Origin: Blastocladiella emersonii ATCC 22665
Taxonomy: Eukaryota > Blastocladiomycota > Blastocladiomycetes > Blastocladiales > Blastocladiaceae
Direction of reading: 5' to 3'
NCBI GenBank assembly: GCA_025594325.1
Contig: JANHCV010000009.1
Coordinates: forward strand, 124,001-188,000
DNA: 64,000 nucleotides
Numbering within the stretch: position 1 is the stretch's first letter; the number at the start of each line of letters is the position of its first letter. Of this stretch, positions 51,607 through 61,759 are shown piece by piece. Both the position numbers and the translations under genes were made by a program. The notes under the pieces are model-generated. The model did no database searches and had not been told where the DNA came from. It was given only the letters and a program-made list of their open reading frames with translations.

Positions 51607-52642
51607 TTACTTGAGGGGCACGAAGCGCGACGAGTTGGTGGCACCGATACCGGGGCGACCGTGCTTGACGGGCTTGTAGGTGATGGAGAACTCGCCGAGG
51701 TAGTGGCCGACCATCTCGGGGCGCACCTCAACCTGGTTGAACGTCTTGCCGTTGTAGACACCGACGACCGAGCCGATCATCTCGGGGACGATGATCATGT
51801 TGCGGAGGTGGGTCTTGACGGTCGCGGGCTTCTCGTTGTCGACGGCCTCCTTGCGGGCCTTGCGCAGCTTCTTGATCAGGGCAAGGGGCTTGCGCTTGAG
51901 ACCGCGCTGGAAGCGACGGCGGGCACGGCAGTGGACGAGCTCGACCAGCTGGTCCGACGTCAGGTCCATGAGGTCCTCGAGGTCGACACCGCGGTACGAG
52001 AACTTGCGGAAAGTGCGCTTCTTCTTGAGATCAGCGTCAGCCTGCACACGGGGAGGACGGAGGTTCGTCAGTTTGGCTGATTCTGCCGGGCAGCGATTCG
52101 TTCGCGCGGGTGCCACAGCAGCATCGTCGTCTCGAACAGCGCGCGCGCAAACGCATTCAGGGACCACAGATTTCACACTCGCCGGACGGTCGAAATTTCG
52201 GCATGACGCCGGGCAGCGCCTCGGGCGAGTCGGCAGGCGATCGTGCGGACGGCACAGGTCCGTTGCAGCGACGCCGTCACACGCCCGAACAGCGACCGGT
52301 CAGGCGGTCGGCGATAGTTTCGCCCTGCAAAACGGCGTGCGCGGGCGACGGCGAGCAGCAGCCGCGCGGGAACGCCGGATGGACGGGCGTGCCGACCTGC
52401 GCCGCGCGACCGTTAGGCCCACCTCCAACCCTCCGTCGGCGGTCGGGGACGGCACGAAAGTCCATCCCGCAGCCGTTGGGCGAGCGTTTTGTCGATGCAT
52501 GGTGCCGTTACGGCGGCGGCGAGTGTGGTTTTCCGTGGTCCGCGTCGTGTGCGCGCGAGTTCGTGTGTGCGCGTGTGCGCGCAGTCGAGACGAAGATGCA
52601 TGTGGGCCGCGCGGGTGCAGCAGCAAGGCGAAACGTCACCAT
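51607..52642 (-). CDS. RPS15: 40S ribosomal protein uS19 (Rps15)
   Basis: Exon 2 (51607-52041) encodes [98 protein letters not shown] and [20 protein letters not shown], which is unmistakable uS19. It opens directly after a CAG acceptor without a start codon. The best upstream solution I see is a first exon that is just the ATG at 52640-52642 (CACCATGGTGACG), spliced by a 598-nt intron. ATG-only first exons are common in fungal ribosomal genes, but this exon assignment is an inference. The product would be 145 aa, normal for the family. uS19 sits in the head of the small subunit near the decoding centre. Confidence 0.9.
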
Positions 52643-52968
52643 GGTGATACGCAGGGGAGAGGACTTCCAAGCTTTCCTGGTGCGCGGCTGAAGTGGCCAG
52701 GGTCGGGGAGCGGCGGCGGGGCGGGGCGCAGAGCGTGGCCGGCAGCGACGGTGTGGCTGAACTGTGTGGCGCTCACGCACGTGGCGAGCGCGTCGATCGT
52801 GTCCCTTGGCCGAGCGCCACGTTCGCACATGCAGTGCGCCACTACGCTTGCTCGCGACCCTCGAAAGGCGCTCGCCGGGCTCTCACGGTGACCCTGACCT
52901 CTTATCGAGAGCGCGATCGGAGAAAAGTGACTGTATTCGACCGCCAGCTCACCGACCAACAGGCCGGC
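52643..52968. other. Spacer uS19 promoter / Vps68 3' end
   Basis: 326 bp between minus-strand genes; no gene or clear box recognised. Confidence 0.4.
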
Positions 52969-53827
52969 CTAGCCCTCGAGCACGATGCTGTACTCCTCGC
53001 CGCGTTCGAGGCTGCGGAACAGCCACAGGCACATGCCGCTACACCAAGGACCCACGGCGTTAGCTCCATTCCGGCCGCGACATGTCGTGAGGGAGGGAAG
53101 CGCGTACCTGACAAAGATCAAAAAGTTTTGCGCGACGATGGCGAACCCGGCCCACGCGGCCTCGCCAATGTACCCGGGGTTGATGTACTTGAGTGCCATG
53201 ATTGTCTGCACCACGCAAGTGCGGTGAGTTCGAGCCATTGAGCAGCTCCAAGTGATCGCGACGTACGATGGCCCCGCCGAGCGACCCGACGCCCAGCGCG
53301 ACGCCGAGGAAGGCGAACAGGCGCGCCTTCCACGCGACGCCCTCGCCGTAGATGGACTCGTTGCCGTTGAGCAGGTTCTTGTCGACCGAGTTGATCCTAC
53401 ACGCGTGCGCCGCGCGAGCGGGTGAGAAGGGTGCGGGTTCGTTTGCACGCGGCAGCGGGCGCTCGTACATGATGAGGGCGAGGGTCGACAGGATGCCGGG
53501 GACCCAGTCGTCGAACTTGATGGCGACGGGGAGCGAGTGGCTGCCGGCGTACATGACGGCGTCTGTTCGCGACGTTCGTGCAGGTCAGTCTGCCGCCTAG
53601 CGCATCGCACCGTGAGCGGCCGTACCGATGAAGAGCCACCACCCGATAGCAAACTACGGACACACGACGCAACGTTAAGCATCGCACCATCTCCCATCCA
53701 CACCGACCGAAGAGCGTACGATGCCGCCGCACGAGTATCCGATGATCTCGGCCCAGTAGGGGGCAAAGTCGGACGAGTTGAAGCAGAAGCAGTCCTTGTA
53801 GAAGCACGAGGGGAGCCGTCTCGCCAT
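52969..53827 (-). CDS. VPS68: Vps68/TMEM50 family endosomal membrane protein
   Basis: Six exons (53720-53827, 53626-53653, 53469-53562, 53267-53396, 53108-53205, 52969-53038) with compatible phases give 175 aa. Exon 2 is only 28 nt. Four hydrophobic segments are seen: AEIIGYSCGGIFAIGWWLFI, WVPGILSTLALIMI, ARLFAFLGVALGVGSLGGAI and WAGFAIVAQNFLIFVSG. INSVDKNLLNG and ALKYINPGYIGEAAW match the connecting loops of Vps68/TMEM50. S. cerevisiae Vps68 works with Vps55 in endosome-to-vacuole transport. The product length agrees (human TMEM50A 157, yeast 184 aa). Six exons within 860 bp makes this the most intron-dense gene of the window. Confidence 0.9.
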
Positions 53828-54097
53828 GGTGTTGGGTTGATGATGCGTAGAGTTATTTAGCGCGCGGGGGCAAGTTGCATGGAGAGTGGAGTCGTTGGTG
53901 GAAGGGAGCGAGGTGCGCGAGCGGGTCGGCGCGTCAAAGTGGCTGCGGTCGGTCGAGTCGCGTTGCTCGTGCCGAGCTGACCGCTCACTCACAGGGACAC
54001 CAGACACACGAAGAGGCGAGATCAGGCGCTAACAAAACGGCATTGTAATCATAGGAGGAGGGGCAACACAAGACAGGAAAATAGACAACTGCAACGA

Positions 54098-54445
54098 TTA
54101 CCGGCGGCCCTTCTTGGGCTTCTGGGCGGGGAACTTGGAGTAGTCCTTGACGAATCCGTCGGGGATGTAGGCCTCCTCGCGGCCCGTGGCGGGGTTGAAG
54201 GCGCGCATGCCGTGCTGGATGATCTCGGCCACGGCAAAGTACTTGATGGGCGTGATGGGCTTGATGGACTGTATCCGGACCACGTCGCCGGGCTTGGCGG
54301 CCTGCTTGGGGTCGTGCACGATGAACGACTTGTGGAACGGGACCAGCTTGTGGACCCGCGCGTGCTCGACATGCCGCTCGACGCGGACCTTGCACTCGCC
54401 GAGCGCCGTCCGCAGCACGGTGCCCACGAAATTCTGCTTCACCAT
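54098..54445 (-). CDS. Mitochondrial small-subunit ribosomal protein uS17m
   Basis: Single exon, 115 aa. MVKQNFVGTVLRTALGECKV, RVERHVEHARVHKLVPFHKS, FIVHDPKQAAKPGDVVRIQS and KPITPIKYFAVAEII follow the bacterial S17 OB-fold. The C-terminal extension of about 40 residues ends basic (QKPKKGRR), as in fungal mitochondrial S17. No long presequence is seen, but several fungal mitoribosomal proteins have cryptic import signals. A cytosolic uS17 would look different at both ends. It shares a 225-bp divergent promoter with Cox19, another mitochondrial protein. Confidence 0.82.
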   Translation of the reverse strand: MVKQNFVGTVLRTALGECKVRVERHVEHARVHKLVPFHKSFIVHDPKQAAKPGDVVRIQSIKPITPIKYFAVAEIIQHGMRAFNPATGREEAYIPDGFVKDYSKFPAQKPKKGRR

Positions 54446-54670
54446 GGCGTCGTTGCGTTGCAGGAGGTGGTGGTGGGATCGCTGGCGAGCGGGATCCTTG
54501 CTAGCGATCGGCAACGGAGCGCTTTCGAGGGCAGCAAAGCCGCAAACGGAGGTCGGGCAGAGAGAAAGCGTAGCGCATGTGGCGTCAGCTGACTGGCCGC
54601 CGCGCGCGCCAAAGCTTCTTTCGCGTTGGTCTTCTCCTCCCCTCTCTTCTTCTCCCTCAACGAACCGACC
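54446..54670. promoter_or_regulatory. Bidirectional promoter of two mitochondrial genes (uS17m / Cox19)
   Basis: 225 bp between divergent start codons of two genes for mitochondrial biogenesis. No TATA box was recognised. Confidence 0.55.
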
Positions 54671-55046
54671 ATGAGTTTCGGAGCCCCACAAGGTGGGCAG
54701 TCATGAATCACGATGAACCACCACCACGCCGTCGCTCACCCGATCGAACCGTCTAGCGCTGACCAACGCGACGGTGCTGCCGCCCGAGCGCGGGGCGTTC
54801 CCGCTCGACCACGACGGCGAGTGCAAGCAGCTGGTGACCGAGTACCTCAAGTGCCTCAAGGGCAACAAGGGCAACAACGCCACGTGCAAGGACCTGTCCA
54901 AGCGGTACCTCGAGTGCCGGATGCAGCGGTACGCTTGGTCGCTGTCGTGTTCCTCGCCCGTCCGATCGCTGACTCGTCATTCGCGTAGCGGGCTCATGGC
55001 CAAGGACAACATGGAGAACCTGGGCTTCACGGACAAGTCGAGGTGA
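54671..55046 (+). CDS. COX19: Cox19, twin CX9C copper/COX assembly factor
   Basis: Three exons (54671-54692, 54757-54928, 54989-55046) give 83 aa; exon 1 is only 22 nt. [19 protein letters not shown] is the Cox19 lead-in. [11 protein letters not shown] and [11 protein letters not shown] are the two CX9C motifs that make the disulfide-linked helical hairpin in the intermembrane space, and [14 protein letters not shown] is the family's C-terminus. The protein is imported via Mia40 and helps copper handling for cytochrome c oxidase with Cox11. Size and spacing match S. cerevisiae and human COX19. Confidence 0.95.
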
Positions 55047-55153
55047 CGCGCGCACCCCCTGCTCGTCCCGAAAGAACCCGTTCGTTTTACTTCCTGTACA
55101 CACTCCCACACGCGTCAGGCAGGCGCGCAGAACCAGCGATATATCTCGATCAA

Positions 55154-55742
55154 TTACTGCTTGGTGAACCCGCCCGTCGACCCGAACCCGCCCGCGCCGC
55201 GCTCCGTGTCCTCGAGACTCGCGACCTCGACCACGTCGGGCGTGTGAATCCGCTCCAGCACAAACTGCGCGATGCGGTCGCCCTCGTTGACTACACTCCC
55301 CCGTCATCAGCCATCACGTCCCGTCCAAACGCGCCAGCAAACGTACTCTCGAACGGCGCGTCGCCAAAGTTGAACAGCACAACCTGCAGGTGTCCGCGGT
55401 AGTCGGCGTCGACGACGCCCGCGCCCGTGTCGATAAAGTGCTTGACGGCGAGCCCGGACCGCGGCGCGACGCGACCGTACGTCCCCGGCGGGACGGCCAC
55501 GGCCAGGTCCGTCGGGACCAGCGCGCGCGAGTGCGGCGCCAGCGTCATCTTGGCCGCGCTACACGGTCATACTGCCTGAGTGACAGGTGGGAGGGCCTGT
55601 GAGAGGAGAGGACAACTGACCTGCACAGGTCATAGCCGGCAGCCAGCGCGGACCCGCGCACGGGCAGGCGCGCGCGGTCCGACAGCTTCTTGACGCGGAG
55701 CGGGCCGAGGTCGGCGTCGTGGTTCATGGCAGTGGCGGACAT
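55154..55742 (-). CDS. DUT1: dUTP diphosphatase (dUTPase)
   Basis: Three exons (55621-55742, 55347-55558, 55154-55290) give 156 aa. All five trimeric dUTPase motifs are visible: [18 protein letters not shown] (1), [20 protein letters not shown] (2), [19 protein letters not shown] (3), [13 protein letters not shown] (4) and [13 protein letters not shown] (5). The enzyme converts dUTP to dUMP and pyrophosphate, preventing uracil incorporation into DNA. Motif 3 keeps the catalytic Asp and the base-stacking Tyr. There is no obvious mitochondrial leader; a second ATG (MNHDADLG) five codons downstream could serve as an alternative start. MBF-type ACGCGT words were not seen next to it. Confidence 0.96.
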
Positions 55743-55891
55743 GTTCGTTTGCTTCGTTTTGTGGAGAGAGAGCGAGCAGGGACGAGGCGACTCGGTCGTC
55801 GAGCCGTGCGACGCGCTCGCCCAAGGCGATCACGTTTTGCTCTTCGCGCCGATCCCTTCTCCCCTTGCCAAACACGGACCCCGATCACGCC

Positions 55892-56851
55892 ATGTATCAC
55901 CGCGCGCGCCTCGGCCTGCGACTCGCCGCAACGTGCCGCCGCGCTACACCGGCGCGCACACTCGCTACGTCCGTGTCCGACGCGCCGCCGCGCATGTCGT
56001 ACGCCTCGGCGGTCGAGTACTGCCGCGACCTAGTGACGCAGCACGACCACGAGCACTACCTGTCCTCTTTGTTCCTGCCCGCGGACGTGCGCCCGATCTC
56101 GTGGGGCCTGCGCGCGTTCAACTACGAGCTGGCGTCGGTGCGTGACCAGGCGCGCGACGACACGCTGGGCCGGATGCGGTTCCAGTTCTGGCGCGACACG
56201 CTCGACAAGGCGTACGCGGGCGAGGTCCCGCAATCGCACCCGGTGGCCATCGTGCTGGCGGCCGGGATCAAGCACCACGGTCTGTCGGTGCACCGGCTCA
56301 AGCGCGTGGTCGCGGGCCGCGAGTCCAATTTCCTGACGCGGCAGTACGCGCGGATCGAGGACCTCGAGGAGTACGGCGAGGCGACCGCGTCCGGGCTCAT
56401 GTACCTGCACCTGGAGCTGCTGGGCGTCAAGTCGCTCGACGTCGACCACCTGGCGTCGCATCTCGGCAAAGCCGCGGCGATCGCGACGCTGCTCCGCGGC
56501 ACGCCGTTCCACCTGCGCAGCCGGCTCTTCTACCTGCCGAGCGAGGTGTGCGCGAAGCACGGCGTCGCCGCCGAGCAGGTGATGCGCGAGGGGCCGAGCG
56601 AGGCCCTGTCGGCGGCCGTGTTCGAGGTCGCGACGCGCGCCAACGACCACCTGATCACGGCCCGCACGCACGTCAAGGAGGACGGGCTCGACGCGCGCGC
56701 GGTGCCTGCGCTCCTCCCCGCGGTCGCGACCGCGCGCTGGCTGCAGCGGCTCGAGAAGGCCGACTTTGACCTGTTCAACGGCGCGCTGCACACGCGCGAC
56801 GCGTGGCTGCCATGGCATCTGTGGAAGGCGAGCAAGCTGCGCAAGTTCTGA
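55892..56851 (+). CDS. NDUFAF6-like complex I assembly factor (squalene/phytoene synthase fold)
   Basis: Single exon, 319 aa. MYHRARLGLRLAATCRRATP looks like a mitochondrial presequence. The body has ASAVEYCRDLVTQHDHEHYL, ADVRPISWGLRAFNYELASV, FQFWRDTLDKAYAGEVPQSH, YGEATASGLMYLHLELLGVK, HLGKAAAIATLLRGTPFH and FYLPSEVCAKHG. This is the isoprenoid-synthase-like fold, but the two Asp-rich DxxxD motifs of true synthases are not intact, as in NDUFAF6. NDUFAF6 is needed for early assembly of the ND1 module of complex I. Together with Ind1 at 4.4 kb this is the second complex I assembly gene of the window. Confidence 0.88.
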   Translation: MYHRARLGLRLAATCRRATPARTLATSVSDAPPRMSYASAVEYCRDLVTQHDHEHYLSSLFLPADVRPISWGLRAFNYELASVRDQARDDTLGRMRFQFWRDTLDKAYAGEVPQSHPVAIVLAAGIKHHGLSVHRLKRVVAGRESNFLTRQYARIEDLEEYGEATASGLMYLHLELLGVKSLDVDHLASHLGKAAAIATLLRGTPFHLRSRLFYLPSEVCAKHGVAAEQVMREGPSEALSAAVFEVATRANDHLITARTHVKEDGLDARAVPALLPAVATARWLQRLEKADFDLFNGALHTRDAWLPWHLWKASKLRKF

Positions 56852-56882
56852 TTTAGATATATCTCTCTCCCAACTTCCACAT

Positions 56883-58559
56883 TCAAACCTTGCTCATCAT
56901 GAACATCTTGATGAGCCCGAGCATGCGGTTCGTGACGGGCGGGTACCGCGGCATATTGGCGATCTCGAGCCCCATGGGCCGGCGCAGGACCGCGCGGTCG
57001 TGCGAGAAGGTGTCGAACCCGTACTGCCCGTGGTACTTGCCCATGCCGGACCCGCCGACTCCCCCAAAGGGCAGGCCCTGCGTCGCGAGATGGATCACGC
57101 AGTCGTTGACGGCGACGCCGCCCGACGCCGTGTGCGCGAGCAGCCAGTCGGCGGCCTTCGCGTTGCGCGCGAACACGTACAGCGCGAGCGGGTGGTCGCG
57201 GCGGCCGACGAGCGCCGCCGCGTGACGCATGAACGCGTCGCCGCCGGGGACCCCCGACTCGTCGTCGGCGTAGAGCTCAGACGACTCGTCAACGTCGAGC
57301 GGGATGATGGGCAGCAGCGGGCCAAAGATCTCGTCGTCCATGATCGCCGCGTCCGTCGTCACGTCCGCGATGACCGTGGGCGGGATGAACCGCGCCGCGC
57401 GGTCCCAGCCCGCCACATCGCCGAACGCGACGGTCCCGCCGGCCTTCCCGTCGAACGTCGTCTTGTACTTGGCGAGCCGGTCAAAGTGGCGCTCGTTGAT
57501 GATGCGCGAGTAGTCGGCGCTGGCCTTGGCGTCGTCGCCGCCGAAAAACTCGGCGACGGCCGCCTTGAGCGCGGCCACCAGCGGCGCCTGCATGTCGCGG
57601 CGCACCAGCACGTAGTCGGGCGCGACGCACGTCTGGCCGGCGTTGAGGAACTTGCCCCACGCGATGCGGCGCGCCGTGACCCCCAAATCGGCCGACGGGT
57701 GCACGATCGCGGGCGACTTGCCGCCGAGCTCGAGCGTCACGGGCGTCAGGTGCTTGGCGGCGGCCGTCATCACGATCCGCCCGACGGCGCCGTTGCCCGT
57801 GTAGAAGATGTGGTCGAACCGGTGGCGCAGGAGCTCGGTCGTCTGCGGGACGCCGCCGTTGACGACGCGGAAGAAGCGCGCGTCGAGGTACCGCGGGACG
57901 AGGTCCGCGATGACCGCCGCAACGGCGGGGGCGACCTCGGACGGCTTGATCACGGCCGCGTTGCCCGCTGCCATCGCCGCGACGACGGGCGCGAGCGTCA
58001 GGAGGATCGGGTAGTTCCACGCGCCAATGACGAGCACGACGCCGAGCGGGTCCTTGCGCACCGTGACCGAGTCGATGAGGTTGATCATGGCGCGGCGCGG
58101 CGCCACGGGTTTCGCCCAGCTGTCCAGGTGCTTGACGGCCCCGGCGATATCAGTCGCCAGCAGCCCGACCTCGGTCAGAATCGCCTGCCCACGCGACTTG
58201 TGCAGGTCCTTGCACAGCGCCGCGCACAGGGCGTCCTCGTTCTCGTCGACGAGCCGCGCGAACGCGCGCAGCTGGGCGCGCCGGAACTCGAGGTTGTACA
58301 GCGCGCGCGTGCGGGTCCACGCGCCGCGCACGTCCGCGACGGTCCCCGCGATGCTCGCCGTCTCGGTCTCGACGAAGGCCGGCAGGGCGACCGACGACGC
58401 GTCCCACGGCTCGCCCGTCGTCTTGCTGCAGTGCCCCGCGGGCAGCGTCGCCGCGGGCCACTCGGGCGTCTCCGTCACCGCGGTCGCCGACGAGGTCAGG
58501 TTGTCGTTGCTGCCCGACGGCGACGTCGGCTTGCTGCCGAGGGAAGTGTTGGTCGTCAT
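56883..58559 (-). CDS. Fatty aldehyde dehydrogenase, class 3 ALDH (Hfd1-like)
   Basis: Single exon, 558 aa, from MTTNTSLGSKPTSPSGSNDN. The catalytic domain shows FRRAQLRAFARLVDENEDAL, KDPLGVVLVIGAWNYPILLT, FYTGNGAVGRIVMTAAAKHL, VTLELGGKSPAIV (base Glu), NAGQTCVAPDYVLV (nucleophile Cys), DDEIFGPLLPIIP and LPFGGVGGSGMGKYHGQYGF, the ALDH3 subgroup signature. The C-terminal hydrophobic tail (RMLGLIKMFMMSKV) fits membrane anchoring. Yeast Hfd1 oxidises hexadecenal from sphingolipid breakdown and 4-hydroxybenzaldehyde for coenzyme Q. The N-terminal 70-residue Ser/Thr-rich extension is longer than in Hfd1. It ends 32 bp from the NDUFAF6-like gene, in convergent orientation. Confidence 0.94.
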   Translation of the reverse strand: MTTNTSLGSKPTSPSGSNDNLTSSATAVTETPEWPAATLPAGHCSKTTGEPWDASSVALPAFVETETASIAGTVADVRGAWTRTRALYNLEFRRAQLRAFARLVDENEDALCAALCKDLHKSRGQAILTEVGLLATDIAGAVKHLDSWAKPVAPRRAMINLIDSVTVRKDPLGVVLVIGAWNYPILLTLAPVVAAMAAGNAAVIKPSEVAPAVAAVIADLVPRYLDARFFRVVNGGVPQTTELLRHRFDHIFYTGNGAVGRIVMTAAAKHLTPVTLELGGKSPAIVHPSADLGVTARRIAWGKFLNAGQTCVAPDYVLVRRDMQAPLVAALKAAVAEFFGGDDAKASADYSRIINERHFDRLAKYKTTFDGKAGGTVAFGDVAGWDRAARFIPPTVIADVTTDAAIMDDEIFGPLLPIIPLDVDESSELYADDESGVPGGDAFMRHAAALVGRRDHPLALYVFARNAKAADWLLAHTASGGVAVNDCVIHLATQGLPFGGVGGSGMGKYHGQYGFDTFSHDRAVLRRPMGLEIANMPRYPPVTNRMLGLIKMFMMSKV

Positions 58560-59019
58560 GGTGTTGCTTCGTTGCAGGTGGAGAGCGAGAGCCGGGCGCG
58601 GGGGACCCACGCGGTTATGTAGGCCCCGGAGGGCGGCGACGCCACGCTGGCAGCCGAGCGAGGCGGCGGCGCGGGCAAAGTGGAGCGACATGAGGCGAGG
58701 CTGACCAACGCGCGCGCACGAACGACTCCGAGATTGCCGGCGGCGGCGCCGAAGCGGAGCAAAGAGATGCTCCGCCACCTCCGCGGCGGACCTCCGCTGC
58801 CATCGGCATCGATTGTGCCGATGGCGGTGTGGGTCGGGTGTGTCTCGCACCTCGCGCCATGGCGACGGCGTAGTCGCCCACCCTGAAGTGTCTCACACCG
58901 TGGCGGCGGCGGCGAGGCGCACCGCGTCCGTGTCTCGCGTCGTGCGTGGCGCCGCCTCTCCCGCACAGCGTACGGTAAGCTCCAAAACCGGTCGGGCAGC
59001 CCGACCCCGAACCATCTAT
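58560..59019. promoter_or_regulatory. Spacer with Hfd1-like promoter and GTGTCTCGC words
   Basis: 460 bp; GTGTCTCGC occurs near 58841 and 58930, with a GTGTCTCAC variant near 58889. No gene is seen. Confidence 0.45.
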
Positions 59020-61428
59020 TCACCCCGTGGCGCCGACCGCCTGGTAGAAGAGCACGTACGCGGACGCCGCCCAGTCGCCGGCCGCGGCGCGCGCGGGGTC
59101 GGCGATCCGCGCGACGCCCGCGTCGTCCATGCAGTACCACTGGTCGCGGCGCAGCACCGACGCTATGTAGTGGCCGAAGAACAGCGTGCCCGAGTGCTGC
59201 AGCACGCCGACGAGGCGATATCGTCGCGGGTTTCTCGCTGAGGCTTCGGGGGTCAGGATGTCCGAGAGGTCCAGGTCCGCGAGCGGGAACGCGACGGGCG
59301 TCGTCAGCTTGTGCCGCAGGGAGGCGAACCGCTTGAGGTGCACGACGAGGACCGGCGGGAGGCGGTGCACCTGGAGCCGCTTGCTCGTGCGCTGGCGCTT
59401 CTTGCACCTATCCCACGAATCGCGTTAGCGGTCGCGGCGATGGCGGCGTGGGCGGGACGGACACACACGTACTGTGGGCAGTGGTACCACTCGTTCGGCT
59501 CGAGCTCCTCTTCCCGCGCAAACTCGCGCAGACAGTCCGCGAGGTGCACCGGCCCGCCGCGTCCGGGGATCGGCACGCTGAGGTCGCAGAACACGTCGAA
59601 CATGCGGAACACGCCGTTGCACACCCAGCACCGCACCGACGACATGAGCTGCCCCGCGAACACGTCCGTGACCAGGCTCGCCTGCAGGTGCCGGTATTTC
59701 GACCACGCCACGTCGCCGCGCGACAGGTACGGCAGCGCGTCCTCGTCGGCCTCGCGCACTGCGAACTTGGTCTCGTGTGGCACGCGGCATAGGTCCGAGG
59801 AGAGGGCGTCGAGCAGGTACCGCAGGAATTCTTGCGCGTCTTGCTGGCTACATCCGCCAAAAGGAGTGTCAGCTCCGTCCGGCGAACGAGAAGGGAAGCA
59901 CAACGTACTCGTAGCCGACAAACTGCGGCGCGTACTTTTCGACCTCGCGCTTGAAGGCGCGCGGGTTGACGGCGCCCTTGGACGTGATCATCTCGCGCAG
60001 CAGCAGGATGTACGCCTTGGCAATCGACCCCTTGCTGTCCGAGAACGGGTTGATGTCGCGCGACACGTCGTTGAGCATGTAGTTGGTCAGCACGTCGATG
60101 GACACGAGGCACTGCAGCGCGGCTGCCATGAAGCACTATTGGGATCGGGGCACGTTAGTGCGGGAGCGCGAGAGGGGGAGGAGAGGCGACGGACCGTGTT
60201 CCCAACGTTGACGAGCCCGACGAGCGCGGGCTGGTTGCACCCGACGTACTACACAATCCCATCCCAATCCCACAAGGTTAGCCCATGCGCTTCCCAACCC
60301 GCACGCGCCCAACCGTACCGGCGTCAAATCGAGCGGCCGCGGCGGCACCCGTAGCTGGTCGAGCGACAGGACAACGGTCGCGCGGTGCGGCTTAGTGTTG
60401 CCGATGAGGTACGACAGCGACATGTGGATCCCGGCGCCGACCCCCGCCCCCGAACTCGCCGCGGGCGCGCTCGCGATCGCGGGCGGCGCGACATTCGCCC
60501 CCGCCGCCGCCGTCGAGATACTCGGCAACGTCCCGGCGGCCACGTCGCGCGCGAGCGGCACCTTGACAGCGGCGCCCGACACGCCCTGCGGTTCAGCGAT
60601 GACGGACCGCGCGCTCCCGTTCTGACTGCTCCCGCTGCCCGACGACAAGATGCTCCGCATGCTGCCCGTCAAGAACCGCTTGGTGAAACTCACGCGCGCG
60701 AGCTTCGGGCTGCGCTGCGCCGGCGCGTGGATCGGTTCGGGCAGCGTCATGGGCGGCGCGGGGCCCGTGCGCGCGGGCGCTGAGACGGGGCCTGGGGAGG
60801 AGGAAGAGGCGATGGCGTGTGCGGCGACCGCGGCTTCGAGCGGCGTGAGCGACGGGCGCGAGTGCCGTAGTGAGCGCGCGGCGGGATCGCTGGAGGTCGA
60901 GGAGGCGGTGCTGGGCGCGGGCGACGGGGACGAAGCGGGCGCAGACGCGTCGCGCACGAGGGACGCGCGGCGCGAGCCCATGAACCGCGAAGCGGAGGAG
61001 GACGACGAGCTCGGCGCGGTCGGTTTCGCAGGCACCGCGACCGACGCCGGGGTGCGCGACGAGGCGCGCAGCGGGATCGGGATCCCGAACGGCCGGCCGG
61101 GCGACGTCGCGACGCGGCCCGTCGTCGTAGCTCGAGTTGCCGTCGTTGGTGGTGGAGACGTGGCCTGGAGCCCCGCACCCGACTTGCGGCGCGGGGTCGC
61201 GGTCGGCGGCGGGTGCGACGGCGCGTCGTGCACGTAGTACTCGGCCGCGCGCCCTGATGGGGATGTGGGCGAGCCGGCGGCGCCCGAGGCGCGGCGGCCG
61301 TTGATCTGCAGGCGCGTCATCCCGTTGGTCGGCGGCGACGTAGGCGGCGGAGGAGATCGCGCGGGCGACGGGTGCGCCAGGTGGTTTGACGGTGGTGGCG
61401 GGTGTTGTTGTTGTCTGACGCGGTCCAT
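59020..61428 (-). CDS. Ubiquitin-specific protease (USP family)
   Basis: Five exons (60319-61428, 60195-60248, 59909-60135, 59473-59847, 59020-59407) give 717 aa with consistent phases. The first 370 residues are Pro/Ser/Ala-rich and disordered. The catalytic domain begins ALVGLVNVGNT|CFMAAALQCL, with the nucleophilic Cys right at an exon junction. It then has QQDAQEFLRYLLDAL, the zinc-binding CWVC and CPQCKKRQ pairs, VLVVHLKRF and the His box LQHSGTLFFGHYIA, then WYCMDD and SAYVLFYQ. All catalytic elements are present, so an active cysteine deubiquitinase is expected. The usual Asn in the NTCFMN motif is Ala. It resembles the USP2/USP21/Doa4-type core; a specific orthologue cannot be assigned. 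Confidence 0.92.
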
Positions 61429-61759
61429 GGCGGTCGAGATGGCGGGTCGGTGGTCATGTAGTGGGCGGCGGATCGCGGTAGGCGGCGCTCAGTCGTCGGC
61501 GGGGTGATGCATCGAGTCGGACGCGCAGTGCTGCATTCAAGTGAGGATGTCGTTGGGGAGGGAGAGGGAGGGGGAGGAGAACGCAAAAGTAGAGTGCCTC
61601 CAGCCGCACGGGAGACGAAAGCGGCGGCGAAGCGCGCGACGGTCACGCTGCCCCTGCGCCACACTCCACTCCACGTTGACGACCAAGGCGGTTCTTCCGG
61701 CCGCGCCGAGCGGGGGTTCGATCCCCGCTCTCGCCACCCAATGAAAACCTAATGCAACG
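61429..61759. other. Divergent spacer USP / oxygenase, with tRNA T-arm-like hairpin
   Basis: At 61708-61730 GAGCGGGG and CCCCGCTC pair around the loop GTTCGAT and are followed by TCTCGCCA, much like the 3' end of a tRNA. No matching 5' acceptor strand, D-arm or anticodon arm is found upstream, so at most it is a tRNA fragment. Confidence 0.5.

Noticed and set aside
61640-61745. Complete tRNA gene ending at the TTCGATCCCCGC hairpin
   Set aside because: No 5' strand complementary to the acceptor end, no A-box and no anticodon stem upstream; the T-loop is shifted by one base. Kept only as a hairpin.
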